A DNA stretch of 64,000 nt, taken from Certhia americana (taxonomy: Eukaryota; Chordata; Aves; Passeriformes; Certhiidae). The translations under genes and the position numbers were made by a program. The stretch's first letter is position 1. Each line of letters begins with the position of its first letter. The stretch lies in the NCBI GenBank assembly GCA_018697195.1, contig CM031858.1, forward strand, positions 77,400,818-77,464,817. The letters are read 5' to 3'. Positions 47,444-58,864 of the stretch are shown piece after piece. The notes beneath the pieces were generated by a model. The model saw nothing but the letters and a program-made list of their open reading frames with translations. It did not search any database and was not told the origin of the DNA.

Positions 47444-48272
47444 CAAGTCCCCTTTTTCCCTTTTTGAAACAGACAGGAGACATTGCCATGCACTGCAGTG
47501 TTTGTTTGAATGAGTGAACAGCAAATTACAAACAATTAATGAATTTTATAACATAATTCCTCATTTAGATCATCATTAAATTCACAAGTTGTGAAACCAC
47601 CCAGTCCTCAATCACAGTGTAATTATTTTTGACCCCTATTTAAAAAAGAAAGCTTACTAGGGAAAAAAAAAAAAGAAAAGAGATTTTGTATGAACAAAGA
47701 ATAAGAAGATCATTACTCTGACAATGGAAGGTGCCTTACTGAATGTGATCCTGGAACATCAGAATTTATCTTGGAAGGCAAAAGGACACATACGTATTTA
47801 TTTTTTTAATCTTCCTTCCTATTTTTTTTTCCCACTGACAAATTCCAAAGGTAGATTTTGTTGGGAAAAATAAAAACCAGAAGCACAAAACCTTAAAAAA
47901 AACCCAAAAAACCCCAAACTTACCAAAGCCCAGAACTCACATTTTATTTTTTATTTTGATAATTGCAGTTGGGCTTCTTTTTGGTCACCATTTCCATGAT
48001 CCAACTTGCAACATGATTGTCACTGGTGGCAGGTGATGCTAATTTATGAACACTAAGCATTCTGCAGAGTCCATGATTTTTCCATGTAAAGTGGAATATG
48101 CTGACAAAAAAAGAATCTCCGAAGTTAGAAACCTAGAGATTAAGTTTTGGAGTTCTTAAAATGCAAAAATATGTCCTGCCTGCTAAACATGATCAAACTT
48201 TGCATTTTGTTTTAAAGCAAAAAACATCTCTCACATGCCTGAATGTGGTACACTCAGGTAAGAATTTTGTGA
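47444..48272. other. No gene seen
   Basis: About 0.8 kb of unique sequence with A-rich low-complexity runs at 47.65 and 47.9 kb. Confidence 0.6.
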
Positions 48273-48951
48273 CCTTATTTGGTTCAGCTGAGATAGAGTA
48301 TTTTTTCATAGTGGTTTGCATGGGGCTGTGTTTTGGATTGGTACTGAAAAGAGTTATGATAACACAAGGATGTTTCTGGTATTGCTGAGCAGGGCTTACA
48401 CAGAGTCAAGGCCTTTTCTGCTCCCCACATCACCCACCAGTCAGGGAGCCAGGAATGCACAAAATGGTGAGAAGGGACACTGCCAGGGCAGCTGGCTCCA
48501 AATGCCCCTGGAGATATTCTCAGAATCACAGAATCAGCTAGGTTGGAAAGGAACTTTTAGATCATGGAGTCCAACCTATGACCGAATGCCACCTTTTCAA
48601 CTAGACCATAGCACATTCCAGACTACAGGGCAGCATGCTCAGCATGTAAAGCTGGTGGAAAGAGGAAAGGAGGGGGTTCAGCGTGATGGTATTTGTCTTC
48701 CTAAGTCACCGTAATGAGTGATGGGGCCTTGCTTCCCTGGCTATGGATGAGCACCTGCCTGCATATAAGAAGTGATTAATTCCTTCGTTTGTTTTGTCTA
48801 CATGTGCAGATTTTGCTCTCTCTATTAAACTACTTTTATTTCAACACGTGAGTTTTCTGTTTTACTCTTGTCTTTCTCTTCCCCATCCCACTGTGGGGAG
48901 AGTAAGCAAGTAGATCATGGGACTGAGCTGTGAGTCAAGGTTAAAACATGA
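48273..48951 (+). mobile_element. ERVL-like LTR, group B, interrupted by a CR1 fragment
   Basis: Matches the group B LTR along its length. The 5' part (GTTCAGCTGAGATAGAG) runs on to GGGGCTGTGTTTTGGATTGG and GAGCAGGGCTTACACAGAGTC. The 3' part has TATTAAACTACTTTTATTTC, AACACGTGAGTTTTCTG, CCCCATCCCACTGTGGGGAG and ends near GGTTAAAACATGA. Both termini have decayed. In the middle, between GAGATATTC and ATTCCAGACTAC, a foreign 94-bp CR1 fragment sits inside the LTR, so the LTR is older than that insertion. Solo, with no retroviral genes adjoining. Confidence 0.83.
48520..48613 (-). mobile_element. CR1 3' fragment nested inside an ERVL LTR
   Basis: The sequence from CAGAATCACAGAATCAGC through GGTTGGAAAGGAAC and GGAGTCCAACC to TAGACCATAGCAC is the last 90 or so bases of a CR1 in reverse. 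ATTC stands directly before it (48516-48519) and directly after it (48614-48617), so the interrupted LTR word GATATTCCA can be rebuilt across it. This is a clear nested insertion that orders the two events in time. Confidence 0.85.
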
Positions 48952-51900
48952 AAGTAGTACACTGCCATTTCCATAGCTTTAAAAGGATTTTCAACATAAA
49001 CATTTTCTCTGGCAAATTTTAATGCTGCATAAGATTTTCTAAGGAGTGAAGGAGTTACCAAAATAAATTTTTGTACATACTCAGATAAATGATACATGTT
49101 AAACATAAACCTGGCTAATTAAATGGTCTTTTGTTCACTAATATATTTTTTTTTTAACACTCAGCCTTTGAAATACAATTCTGAAAGAAACATCTAGAAA
49201 GCACAAAATGGCAAAGAGGGTGTTCTTTTATCAAAGAAGTCCTCTTGCTAGCAATCAGGATATATTACATGCATATGGAAACCCCATCAAAATAATAAAA
49301 CAAGAATTTGGTTCTCAAAATAAAGCAGTACTGTTCTGGAATAGGAGCAGGGTTCAGAAAGAGTTGGTGTTTGTGTACCAGCTTGTGCTTTGCACTCTTG
49401 TAATTTCATTTTACAGCTCCTCAGGAAAAAACCTCAGAGTATCATAAATAGTTATAGTTACAAAGCAAGCACTTGAAAGGAGTGTATAGATACAACAATC
49501 TCCAATTCACCTGAACAGCATGAGAAGAGTTTGTTTCACAAAAGCAATAGGCTAATTCATCTATTCAACAGTGGCAATTTGAGTGCCTGTAAAAACAATT
49601 AAAAGTGAGAACTGACACATATCAGTGCAGCACTGTTTTGGCATTCTAAGTGGACCAGGGCAATGCTCATTGTGATCCTTCCTATGAAAAGTAGCCCCGT
49701 AGTCTCACTCAAGCTCCACAGTCACCTACCAGCAGTAAACCCTCAAGAGCTATGTGAGGCTGTGCCCTGAATATGATGGCTTTGCACAGTTTACAGTGGG
49801 AAGCTCCTGATTCTGTCTGTCATGTCACTGACTACTTTCATTTTGGTCAAAACTGAATGAACCTCTCATCCTATGACCTTAAATTTCAGGATGGAAAGAA
49901 AGGTTTTAAACACTTCCCTAGCTATTCTAAAATGTGTTATTCATTAAGAAATAACATAATGTAAAAAAAATTATAAGTTCAGTCTGCTAATTGTTGCTCA
50001 CCCGTAGTGATGAACAGAAGGGGCTCCCACTTCCCTTATTGCCAGAATACAGACCTTTTTGCCACCAAGTGACTTTCTTAGATCTACTTAAGCAGTAACC
50101 TTTGAATAAAAATTTAATAAATCCTAAAAAACGAGAAAAAAGTGCATACCCACTGGCTAGATAAATTTGATGCGAACTTCTATAAAAGTTGTCTGGTAGA
50201 AGTTTGCAATGTGATTCAAGAGGCAGGTAAATTACATCCTAACCACAGGGAAAGGTATCTTTCCCAAGAATAACTGTACTTGTTAAATATGTTATTTTTA
50301 AATTTGGTGAGTGAGCTTCTTCAAATATTTTTTTGAGATGTTCAGCTTTGGCATGTGGTGAGGTGCCCGGATCCACTGAAGCCTACTCCGTATGGCATGG
50401 GGCAGCTCCAGCTCCTCTGCACAGTGGCTGACCCTGCACCCCTCAGTGCTGCTGTCGCCTTGGATATCTGCAAGGGCTACAATGCTGCTTTCACAAATTT
50501 GGTAAGTTGGCAATATTTGAAACGCTAGAATTTGTGCACTGCCAAAGCTCCTGTAACAGATTTTTTTTTTGACTGAAACATGAGAGCACACCCAGAAAGC
50601 TGAACCCACAATACTGACTGGTACTCAGTTTTTCATCCAGCTGTATCTCTTTCTGACCATGAGAGTAAGTGGATGTACTGAAATGTGAGAAGAATTTTAT
50701 TTACTGTTGCTTTTGACCTATGTGGGACGGTTGCCTATAATTTTCCTCTCGATATATAATTTTCACTTGTCTTTTATCCATGTCTGAAGACAAATCTGAA
50801 TTTGGGGGAAGTTTCTAAACCAAATTTCTGGGCTCAGGTGTCTAGTGAGGAGGATTAATATCTGAAGATTAATGTGATAATCCAGTCCCTTATTTAATTA
50901 AATCATGGTTGCTTAATTATCACAAACTATTTCATATTTCTACTTACTTTTTAAATGATTGTCTATAAATCATAGCTCAAAATATTTTGATCTTGTGTAA
51001 TTTATCATGCTTTGTATTTTTACTGAAGTGGAAAGATACTTACTCAACAAATGAACTGGCTATGCCTTTACTGATAATGACAGTTACAGAAGAAAAATAT
51101 TACTAGTAAATATAGAACAAGAAGGCTAATTAGCCTAATATTCATTATAATTATCACATTTCAATGTCGCTTTAAAAAACATGCAGATTTATGTTACAGC
51201 AAGATTTCTTATGTTACAGTTCATTGTCTTTTGTCAGGCTATAAATCAGTATGAACAGGTTGGTAAAACTGCCCCAAGAAAAACAAAGAAATAAAAATAC
51301 CAAAAATCCCCAAAACACAAGTATCACAAGTTCATATTCACCTCTTTATATACATTGCTAACTTCAAACATGAAAAATTTTATGCAAACATTAAAAAGTC
51401 ATTTAGAAATAAATCAAATCAGTCTGGTAATAAAAACGTCTATTGAACCTTGTAGTAGACAATCTTAATTTTTTCTCCACAAACAGCATGTGTCTTATTG
51501 CATTTTATAAGGGCTGAAATTCAATGGACAATACTATTTACTCAAAGCAACTATGAGCTACTACCTGAATGAAAAACAAGTTAAATTACAGTATCATCGC
51601 TGACTTCTTGTTACTCTCAAGGGTGGCTGAGCAATCTGACACACGAAGATGATAATAATGCAATAGGCTAACCTGAAGTGTGATGTCCTGTGGTTATTTT
51701 GCGATCAGACATGAAAAACAGAGGTTAATTTTCTTTCTCTTTTTGGCAATTTCCTTGATTAAAATTACTGGAATTTTCTCTCCTGATCACTTTCAAGATG
51801 AACAGCCTTTGCTAACTGAAATGATCAATGATCATAAATCACATAAGAGGAAAATGCAGTGAAGTTCAGTCCCTGGAACTGTATCTGTGTAATTACCAAG

Positions 51901-52603
51901 TCAGTAACTAATGCAAATGAAGGCTTTATTAAAAAAATGCACAATCACAGTGGATAACATGTAATAACTACTTTAAAAATAGTTCTCAGGATGTCTTTGA
52001 TTATTCTTTCTAAGGAAGATTAAATTTCACTACAGCTACCAGTATCCTTATTTTTTAAATGGAAAGGCTGGGGCAAAGAATTAACTGAAAAATGGAGTTG
52101 AACAGTTTCTGTACATAATGAAACTTTCAAATACTAACTGTTGTACGGATGGATAAAAGAGTCTGTGCTTACACTGAAATATAACAGCAGCTCCAGATTT
52201 AATGGTTAGTTATTTCAACTACTGTTGAAGAAGTAGCAGGAACTTCACAACTCTTATTTAAACTGCATCTATGGGGTAAATCTTCAGTCCTCTGCTAGAT
52301 TATGTAAATAATGTCAGAAATAAATCTTTCTAAGTATTTGAGATGGGAGGATTTTAACCACTAACCACTTCACTACTACCATTTCAGTGTTAGAATAAAA
52401 TTAAAATTGGAAGCTATCCTTACTCCTACTTAACAAAAGACAACCCAATCTAGAATGGTTCCCAAAATCACTTGTGATGATTCTCTCAGCATCACAGGTA
52501 TTCATAGAATAGCATTTCTTATATGTCCACACACCATAGCCCATATCTCTATACCCTCATCTTTCTGCTCCAGCTCTCAGCTTTGGAAAGCTGTTATCAG
52601 ACC

Positions 52604-52620
52604 CATTCATTCATTCATTC
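52604..52620. repeat. (CATT)4 tetranucleotide microsatellite
   Basis: Four perfect CATT units plus one base. Short simple repeat. Confidence 0.85.
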
Positions 52621-52680
52621 ACAGAGCTGGCTCCTGTCCAGTAGTAAGAATTTGACTTGTATACAGAAAATAATTCAGGA

Positions 52681-52706
52681 GCCTTCCTGCAGTCTTGCAG
52701 GAAGGC
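52681..52706. repeat. Perfect 11-bp hairpin
   Basis: GCCTTCCTGCA is followed after four bases (GTCT) by its exact complement TGCAGGAAGGC. Outside the perfect stem, after an A-C mismatch, pairing can go on for about three more bases. The stem is too short for a typical microRNA precursor, and I see no promoter-like context. Confidence 0.85.
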
Positions 52707-53865
52707 CTCTTTGGCACAGATTGTCCTTGACACCAAATAACAGAGACAGCCCAACACCCGAGTTTTTCTTTAAAATATTCAGCCATTTGTGGTTCACATG
52801 CAGACCAGTTCTGAGAGCCAGATGGTCACAGATACCATGATGATGATACTATGGTTTTCTTTCAGTGAAAACTTTGGTTCAGATTTTTAGATTACAATAA
52901 TACAAAGTATTTGATGAGCTGACCCAGATATTTTGTTGTTCACCTTTTCATGTTTGAAGCATCAGCTTGCCATGATTCCTTCAGATCCAGCAGCAGTGAG
53001 CTAACAAACATTTTCTACTTACAAACATCTCAGCATACTGGTACCTGATTCTGTGCCACTATAGCACCTTCCTTTTCTTTTAAGGAAATTTTTCAGGCTA
53101 TGAGGAATGCTATGAAATGGATGGAAGTGTCTGCTGAGGAAGGCAGGGAAAGCACATCTGATTGAGGAAGGCTCCCACGAGCAGGAGGATCTGCATATAA
53201 TACAGAGATGTCTGCTATGGAAATGTGAGTGTGAAGTGTGAGATTCAGACATGCAGAACACCAAAGGCTGCACCTCAAAATGACTGAGAACATTCCCATA
53301 CTTTTTCTATGGCCAACAAGACTTTTTACCTACTAATTATGATGCTTGTCTATTTTTTTGTTCTTATGATTATGAGACAGTAGAAGCAAATGAACACAAG
53401 AAAAATAAACTCTTATGCACATGTATTTTGCAATGACCAGAAACAGTGAAACATACAGAAAATGTCATATTGAATGAACAGCCATTTCAAAATATAATGA
53501 TCTACAAAAAAAATTAAAAAATTAATAAGATGACAGCATTCTTTATGGAAGTGAATATTCATTTTTGATGGTGTTATCTCTTATCCATCCCTTGATATAA
53601 AAAGTTTAATGATGCAGAGAAGTTTACACATGCCTTTTGCAATAGGCTGTATTGGATCAATAACATAAATGTTGACACGTAGATGGAAACATATGGGTGA
53701 GGAAATAAATTTCCTCTTCTTCTCTAACTTCACGTTAGAGTTGCCACAATAGAAATCTAAGGATTCATCCAATCCTTAAAAAATGTAATGGAAAACATAT
53801 AACTTTTTCCTTCTGCTTTGCAATGTGTGCTAACTTCTTTTATAAAGATTGCTTCTTTGTGTTGC

Positions 53866-54230
53866 TGTCATGGTTTAGGAATGGTACTCCTCCATTTAGT
53901 TTTCCCAAGGCTCTCCAAAGCCATGAAGGTGCTCAGTCCCTTCCCCATTTCACTTCTTTCTCACCCTCACCCTTTCCACAGGTGGCTGGAGAGGAGAATT
54001 GGAGACACAAAAAGCAAAGATCACAGGCTGATGTAAGCACAATTTTCTGGAAAAGTAATGACATAAGAAAATTAACAATAGTGGCAAAAATATTAATAAC
54101 CAAATGTATAAGAAAAGAAAACATTCACATACAAAACCCATGACAATAAAACAGTACTGGAGGGTTCCCTCACCATATTTTCTTTATCAGCTACTGCAAA
54201 ATTAACCCTACCCAGGCCAGAGTCAGGGCA
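53866..54230 (-). mobile_element. ERVL-like LTR, group B, internally deleted
   Basis: The left edge TGTCATGGTTTAGGAA is a reversed LTR 3' end. The right edge contains AAAATTAACCCTACCCAGGCC, then AGAGTCAGGGCA, the reversed 5' end. Between them the U5 block (GGTGGCTGGAGAGGAGAATT) and the start of U3 (ACAGTACTGG, then TCAGCTACTGC) are recognisable, but the middle of U3 is missing. The 365-bp length, against about 560-580 bp of LTR sequence in the fuller copies at 44877 and 48273, supports an internal deletion. Flanks GTTGC and GCTGT do not form a convincing duplication. Confidence 0.65.
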
Positions 54231-56307
54231 GCTGTCCTGGAGGCTGCACAGAGAGGGGGTTGTAAGCACATGAAGGAACAAGAAATTGCATCTGAGAAAA
54301 ATCTGACAAATGTTTGTGCAAAAGGCTTCTGGAGCATGAAGGTAGGATATCCATGAAGAGATGATATTGAGTGTGTGAGAAAGACAGCCAGCACTGACTT
54401 AACCACACAGCAGAGAACAGCAAAGACTCAGTAGATCAAAGACTCAGTAGACCCGGCTCTAGCCGGGTATCAGAGGGAACACAATGAAGAAAGGGGATGA
54501 AGAAAGATGTATGTAATGCCTTCTGCAAACCAGAGTATCTCCAAAAGGATGCTGGCACACTCGGGAATATGTAAAAAAGTAATAGTTACGATGAAAACAG
54601 AGAGAGAAGAATGACTCTCCTTCAGTGGGTCACTTTTTCCAGCTGTCTTTCATTCTATGAAAGAGATTCTGTCAGCAGCATGGAAAAAATTTAAAGCAGA
54701 GTATAATTATTTACTCACTAGTACATGCGCTAGGTAAGTAGGACGACCATGTTACTCTGCCAAGCATTAGCATACTTGCGTTGAATATCTCCCCTTGCAT
54801 TCTGCTTTTCTGACTGGACTCTCAAATAGTTTAATTTCTCTGTCAATTTCCATTCTCTTCTCACCACTGGATCATATTCATGATCTCAGATTTTCCCTTA
54901 CTAAATACCCAGCAGATCTCCTAACTGCCCATTAAGGCTGTCTGTTTTAGATGTCTTTTCTAATTTGTCTCCTTAGATACTTTCTGATTCTTCCTCTGTT
55001 CCACACTTGACACATTCTTGCTCCCAATACTTAAAGATTATTTCCTTAAACCTTTTGGTGACTACTGAGGCAGACTTCTGTGAGGGCAGGAAGGGAGGAT
55101 GCAGACAGAAAAGAAACTGGTAGTTTCCCTACTCTTGACCATTTCTTCTGTAGCCTCAGCTGTAGAGCTTTCTGAGGAGACCTTAGTCAGGCGCTGGAAC
55201 ATAATCCCTGAGCTAAAACATGGGAGATTTCTGAGAATATGTAGCATATGTAAGGCTGTGTGATGAAGGCTGAATTTGCTAAAAACACAGCTGCTGTTTA
55301 CATTGCTTCTTCTGAAGAATGCAAATCCAGTCGATGTGATTAGATGCTCTCATCTACCGTAAGAGCATATCTGTGATATGCTTCATGACAAAGGGCAGCA
55401 ATTGTCTTGCCCAAACACAGACATCCAGTGCCACTTAAGTTGACTGAAAAATCCTCACAGGGCTGTCAGACCTGAGAGAAGACCTACATCCTTGTGGAGA
55501 ACCAGCTGGTTGTACACTAAGGGTGCAGAGAATCATAGTGGCACTATGTTTAGGCACTTGAGCTGACTAAATGCTTCCTAATGATCCCTGATCTGTGAAC
55601 TATTGTTTGCACTGTTGAGAAGAGTCTGCTGTAATCTTTGAGGAATAAATCGTACTTTGTGTGTTTTTGCTTTTATTGCATCTGTTTTCTGTTTAGTTGC
55701 TGCTTCTTGCAATAAATGTTATCCAGAAGTCTTTGTGTTCTGTAGTGATTCAGGCTTTTCTATGCAATTTAAATTTCCAATTGATTTTTTTTCTATATTG
55801 ATAAAATCTTTAAATAAATAAAAATATGTATTAATTTCTTTGCAAATCCTAGACAGGATTTAATTTTTCTTTTAAAGAAACAGGTATCTCAAGAGATGAA
55901 ACAAACAACTTTTTGCAAATAGACCAGTTACAATCCAAAGTGAATATGTTAAAATGTAGTGCAACAAAATATGACAGAAATACAAAGAGGGGAAATGCAA
56001 TAGGATGCAAAAGGAATAAAAATAACCCAACAAGACTTAAGACAATCTTGCATGCATCTTTGTGAATTTCATAAATTTTCTGTAGTGACCCTGTTATTGA
56101 ACCTACAGGTATAGGTGTGTTGACTACATAAAATTGTACTAGGGCTACAAATAAGAAGGAATTGGGGTCTTAAAATTGTGTTTTCAAGTAGGTTTCTACT
56201 TCAGTGTTATCTTAAACAACCATTGTCCTTGTCAAGTACTTGTCAACTGCTGTCAGCATAAGTACTGATATGATGAAACTGTCTGGAGATTTCACAAAGA
56301 ACCACAC
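54231..56307. other. No gene seen
   Basis: About 2.1 kb without a recognised gene. The first 250 bp just right of the LTR hold a small tandem duplication and a GC-rich hairpin, listed separately; whether they belong to a decayed element is unclear. Confidence 0.55.
54421..54468. repeat. Two-copy 16-bp tandem repeat followed by GC-rich hairpin
   Basis: CAAAGACTCAGTAGAT and CAAAGACTCAGTAGAC stand in tandem, differing only in the last base. They run straight into ACCCGGC-TCTA-GCCGGGT, a perfect 7-bp GC-rich stem with a 4-base loop. The arrangement is tidy for otherwise AT-rich DNA and contains two CpG sites, so it may be part of an unrecognised LTR. Confidence 0.85.
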
Positions 56308-56826
56308 ACAGATTCACAGAATCACAAGGCTGGAAGGGACCTTTAAGACCACCGAGTCCAACCCATGCCCTAACACCTCAACTAGACCATGGTACCAAGT
56401 GCCACATCCAGTCTTTCTGAAACACATCCAGGGATGGTGACCCCACCACCTCCCTGGGCAGACAATTCCAGTACTTTATCACTCTCTCCTTAAAAAACTT
56501 TTTCCTAATATGCAAACTAAATTTCCCTTGGCAAAGCTTAAGGCTGTGTCCTCTGGTTCTGCCAGTTGCTGCCTGGAGAAAGAGACCAACCCCCACCTGA
56601 CTGCAGCCACCTTTCAGGAAGCTGTAGAGAATGATAAGGTCACCCATGAGTCTCCTATTCTCCAGGCTAAACACCCCCAGCTCCCTCAGTCATTCCTCAC
56701 AAGGTTTGTGTTTCCAGACCCTCACCAGCCTTGTTGCCTCCTCTGGATGGGCTCCAGCATCTCAATGTCCTTCCCAAACTGAGGGGAACAGATCTGGACA
56801 CAGCACTCAAGGTGTGGCCTCACCTC
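56308..56826 (-). mobile_element. CR1 LINE 3' fragment, the best preserved in the window
   Basis: Begins with the reversed 3' end GATTCACAGAATCACAAGGC and GGAAGGGACCTTTAAGACC. It proceeds through the 3' UTR and about 100 codons of ORF2 C-terminus that are still open on the minus strand (56378-56674), including [19 protein letters not shown]. It ends within the block GTGTGGCCTCACC. The open frame and the close match to the usual CR1 pattern suggest this is the youngest CR1 here, though it is 5'-truncated and cannot encode a working protein. Confidence 0.9.
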
Positions 56827-58383
56827 ATACAGTTGAAAAATACTGCTGCAAATAGAGGTGTTATTTCCCAGCTAGTCAAGTGACTCCTTGTCCACTAGCA
56901 CTCAGAGCATCACTGCATAAACAAATGTTCTCACATTTTTTTCTTTTCTTAATGGACAAAAGCCACAAACAAACAAAAACAACAACAACAAAAAAGACTA
57001 AACAGAAAAAATACCCAAACCAACAAAAAACAACCCCAAACCAACAACCACAGAAAAGTGCCTTTTGATGATTTCCCTTATTTCCCTTTAATGTACTGGA
57101 GGTTACAATGACTCTGGTTTGCTAAAAAAATCTGTAAAGTTTAATACCAATTATTTGGGTATTTTATCCTTTTGACCCTATTGAATATGGGAATACAAAG
57201 TTGTGTGCATTGATGATTCATCAATGAAACAATCCAGTCCGATATTGTGAGATACAAGTCAATAAATAGGCATACCAGAAAGACTTGGTTCCAAAAATCA
57301 TATTGGAAGAGGGGTTGCTCTACTTTTCCTTTTTGTTTTTTTTGCATTTGATTATATATTTGCATTTCTTTTTACTGCATATCTTTTACACCTGCTGGAA
57401 ATTTTTTGGTTTACTCTTCTTCCATTGTATCTTTGCAACTCAGCCATTGGATCTCTCTTTCGTTCCCCTCACTATCTTTCTACATGCTAAGCCTTTTGTG
57501 CACAACTTAGTTTTTCTAATATAAAAATTCCTGTCAAGATTATAAAAGAAAGAGGTCTGGTTTAAGGAAAAAGGCAAGAAATATATCTCAGCTTAGGGCA
57601 GAGATTTCATTTGTTATCATCTTTATATGACTAATTTTTTTATGTGAGATCTGATTAACAGTAAGAGCTTGAAAGGTAAGCAGAGGAAAGATACTCCTTG
57701 AGATAACTCCTTTTAAAAACACCACATTTTTTTAAGTAGCTCTTTAAGCTATTAAGAACCTGGAAAGTGAAGTTCTGGCCCTGTGAAATCTCCTGTTAAC
57801 CCTTCCTTATTGAGGGCAGATAGAAGATATATTGCTGGATTTTTACCTAGTACTTTGGCCTCATGAATGAGCGTAAGAGAATTTGATTTGCTTTCGCCAT
57901 TGGAAACCTTTTGATCCAACTAACAAGCAGCTTTAGGGAGCCATAGTAATGACATAAACTATTGGAACTATTTTTAAATACTCCTGGGAACACTCTGACC
58001 AGGCAACAATTATGTGCAGAGTTAGCAGTTGCACCAAATTGTAAGGACAGTCTAAATAAACTGTTAGCATATTTTCAGATTCCTATTTAATCCTGTGTGA
58101 CTAATGAAACTGTTAATGTTCTTGCACTGCAAGAATGGAATATGCAGGTAGAACAGGGCAAAACTATAGGGGAGATGATTGCACTCAAACCTGATAAGAA
58201 TAGAATCCTCTTGATTCCTGTGAGCATTACTGTGCAGTTTAAGTAGCAAGGTGGTTAGTTAAGGTTTTTGAAAGTTCAAAATACATGTTTCTGCTTGTAG
58301 CAAGTTGCTTCAGTTAAAAAACTGTATTTTAAAGAGAAAAATTTATTAGGCAGTGTTGCCTAATTTGCTAGTTTGAAAGCAAA
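56827..58383. other. No gene seen; A/C-rich low-complexity stretch at the start
   Basis: About 1.6 kb. At 56960-57055 an A/C-rich low-complexity region (ACAACAACAAC and similar) follows shortly after the CR1. The remainder is unique and AT-rich. Confidence 0.6.
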
Positions 58384-58864
58384 CCAGTGAGAGAATCCAA
58401 GTCAGAACTACAATTTAATAGGAAAATTAAAATAAATGCAATAGTACAAAAAAGCCTGACAGGATCAGAATACAACCTGACACCTGTGGGTCAGGGTGTT
58501 GGCAGCATTCCAACAAAATGGTGGCTGCAGTCCTTCTGGAGTGATAGATGTGGTTCTCTTGAAGCAGTGATTCTGTAGAAGGGTGTGGTCTTCCTCTGGA
58601 GGTCTAGTGATGGTGATAGATGGTCCCAGGCTTCTCTTGAGAATCCAGTGGAAAAAGGCTGATTGTGGTGTTTCAAACCTTGGATTATACCCAGGCAGGA
58701 ATGCTTGGCTCCTCCCCCTGGGTGGAGCATCTCACAAAATGGATGGTGTAATTTTATCTGTCATGCTGTGAGACTTAGTGCCCATTAACAGAAGATATCT
58801 CCCTGGAGTTATTAGAGATGAGTCCTGAAGGAGATAAGGAACACTGCCCCACCTGGTTTTGACA
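58384..58864 (-). mobile_element. ERVL-like LTR, group A, lacking its 3' part
   Basis: Read on the minus strand from 58864 it starts TGTCAAAACCAGGTGGGG and aligns with the LTR at 30691-31408 through U3 and into R. Shared blocks include CAGGGGGAGGAGCCAA, TTTTCCACTGGATTCTC, GACTGCAGCCACCATT and CCAACACCCTGACCCACAGG. After TTTTCCTATTAAATTG the similarity stops near 58384, so the last part of R-U5 is gone. A TATA-like GGTATAATCC (minus strand, near 58690) replaces the GATAAA of the 30.7-kb copy and is the better box of the two. No matching target duplication is found. Confidence 0.82.

Larger units (their letters stand above)
48952..53865. other. No gene seen; unique DNA with one GC-richer patch and a short hairpin
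   Basis: About 4.9 kb without a recognised element. A GC-richer patch at about 50360-50490 stands out, as does the 26-nt hairpin at 52681. No open frame has a family signature. Confidence 0.55.

Noticed and set aside
55525..55560. GAGAATCATAG motif as another CR1 3' end
   Set aside because: Only the short motif matches; the following bases do not continue the CR1 3' pattern.
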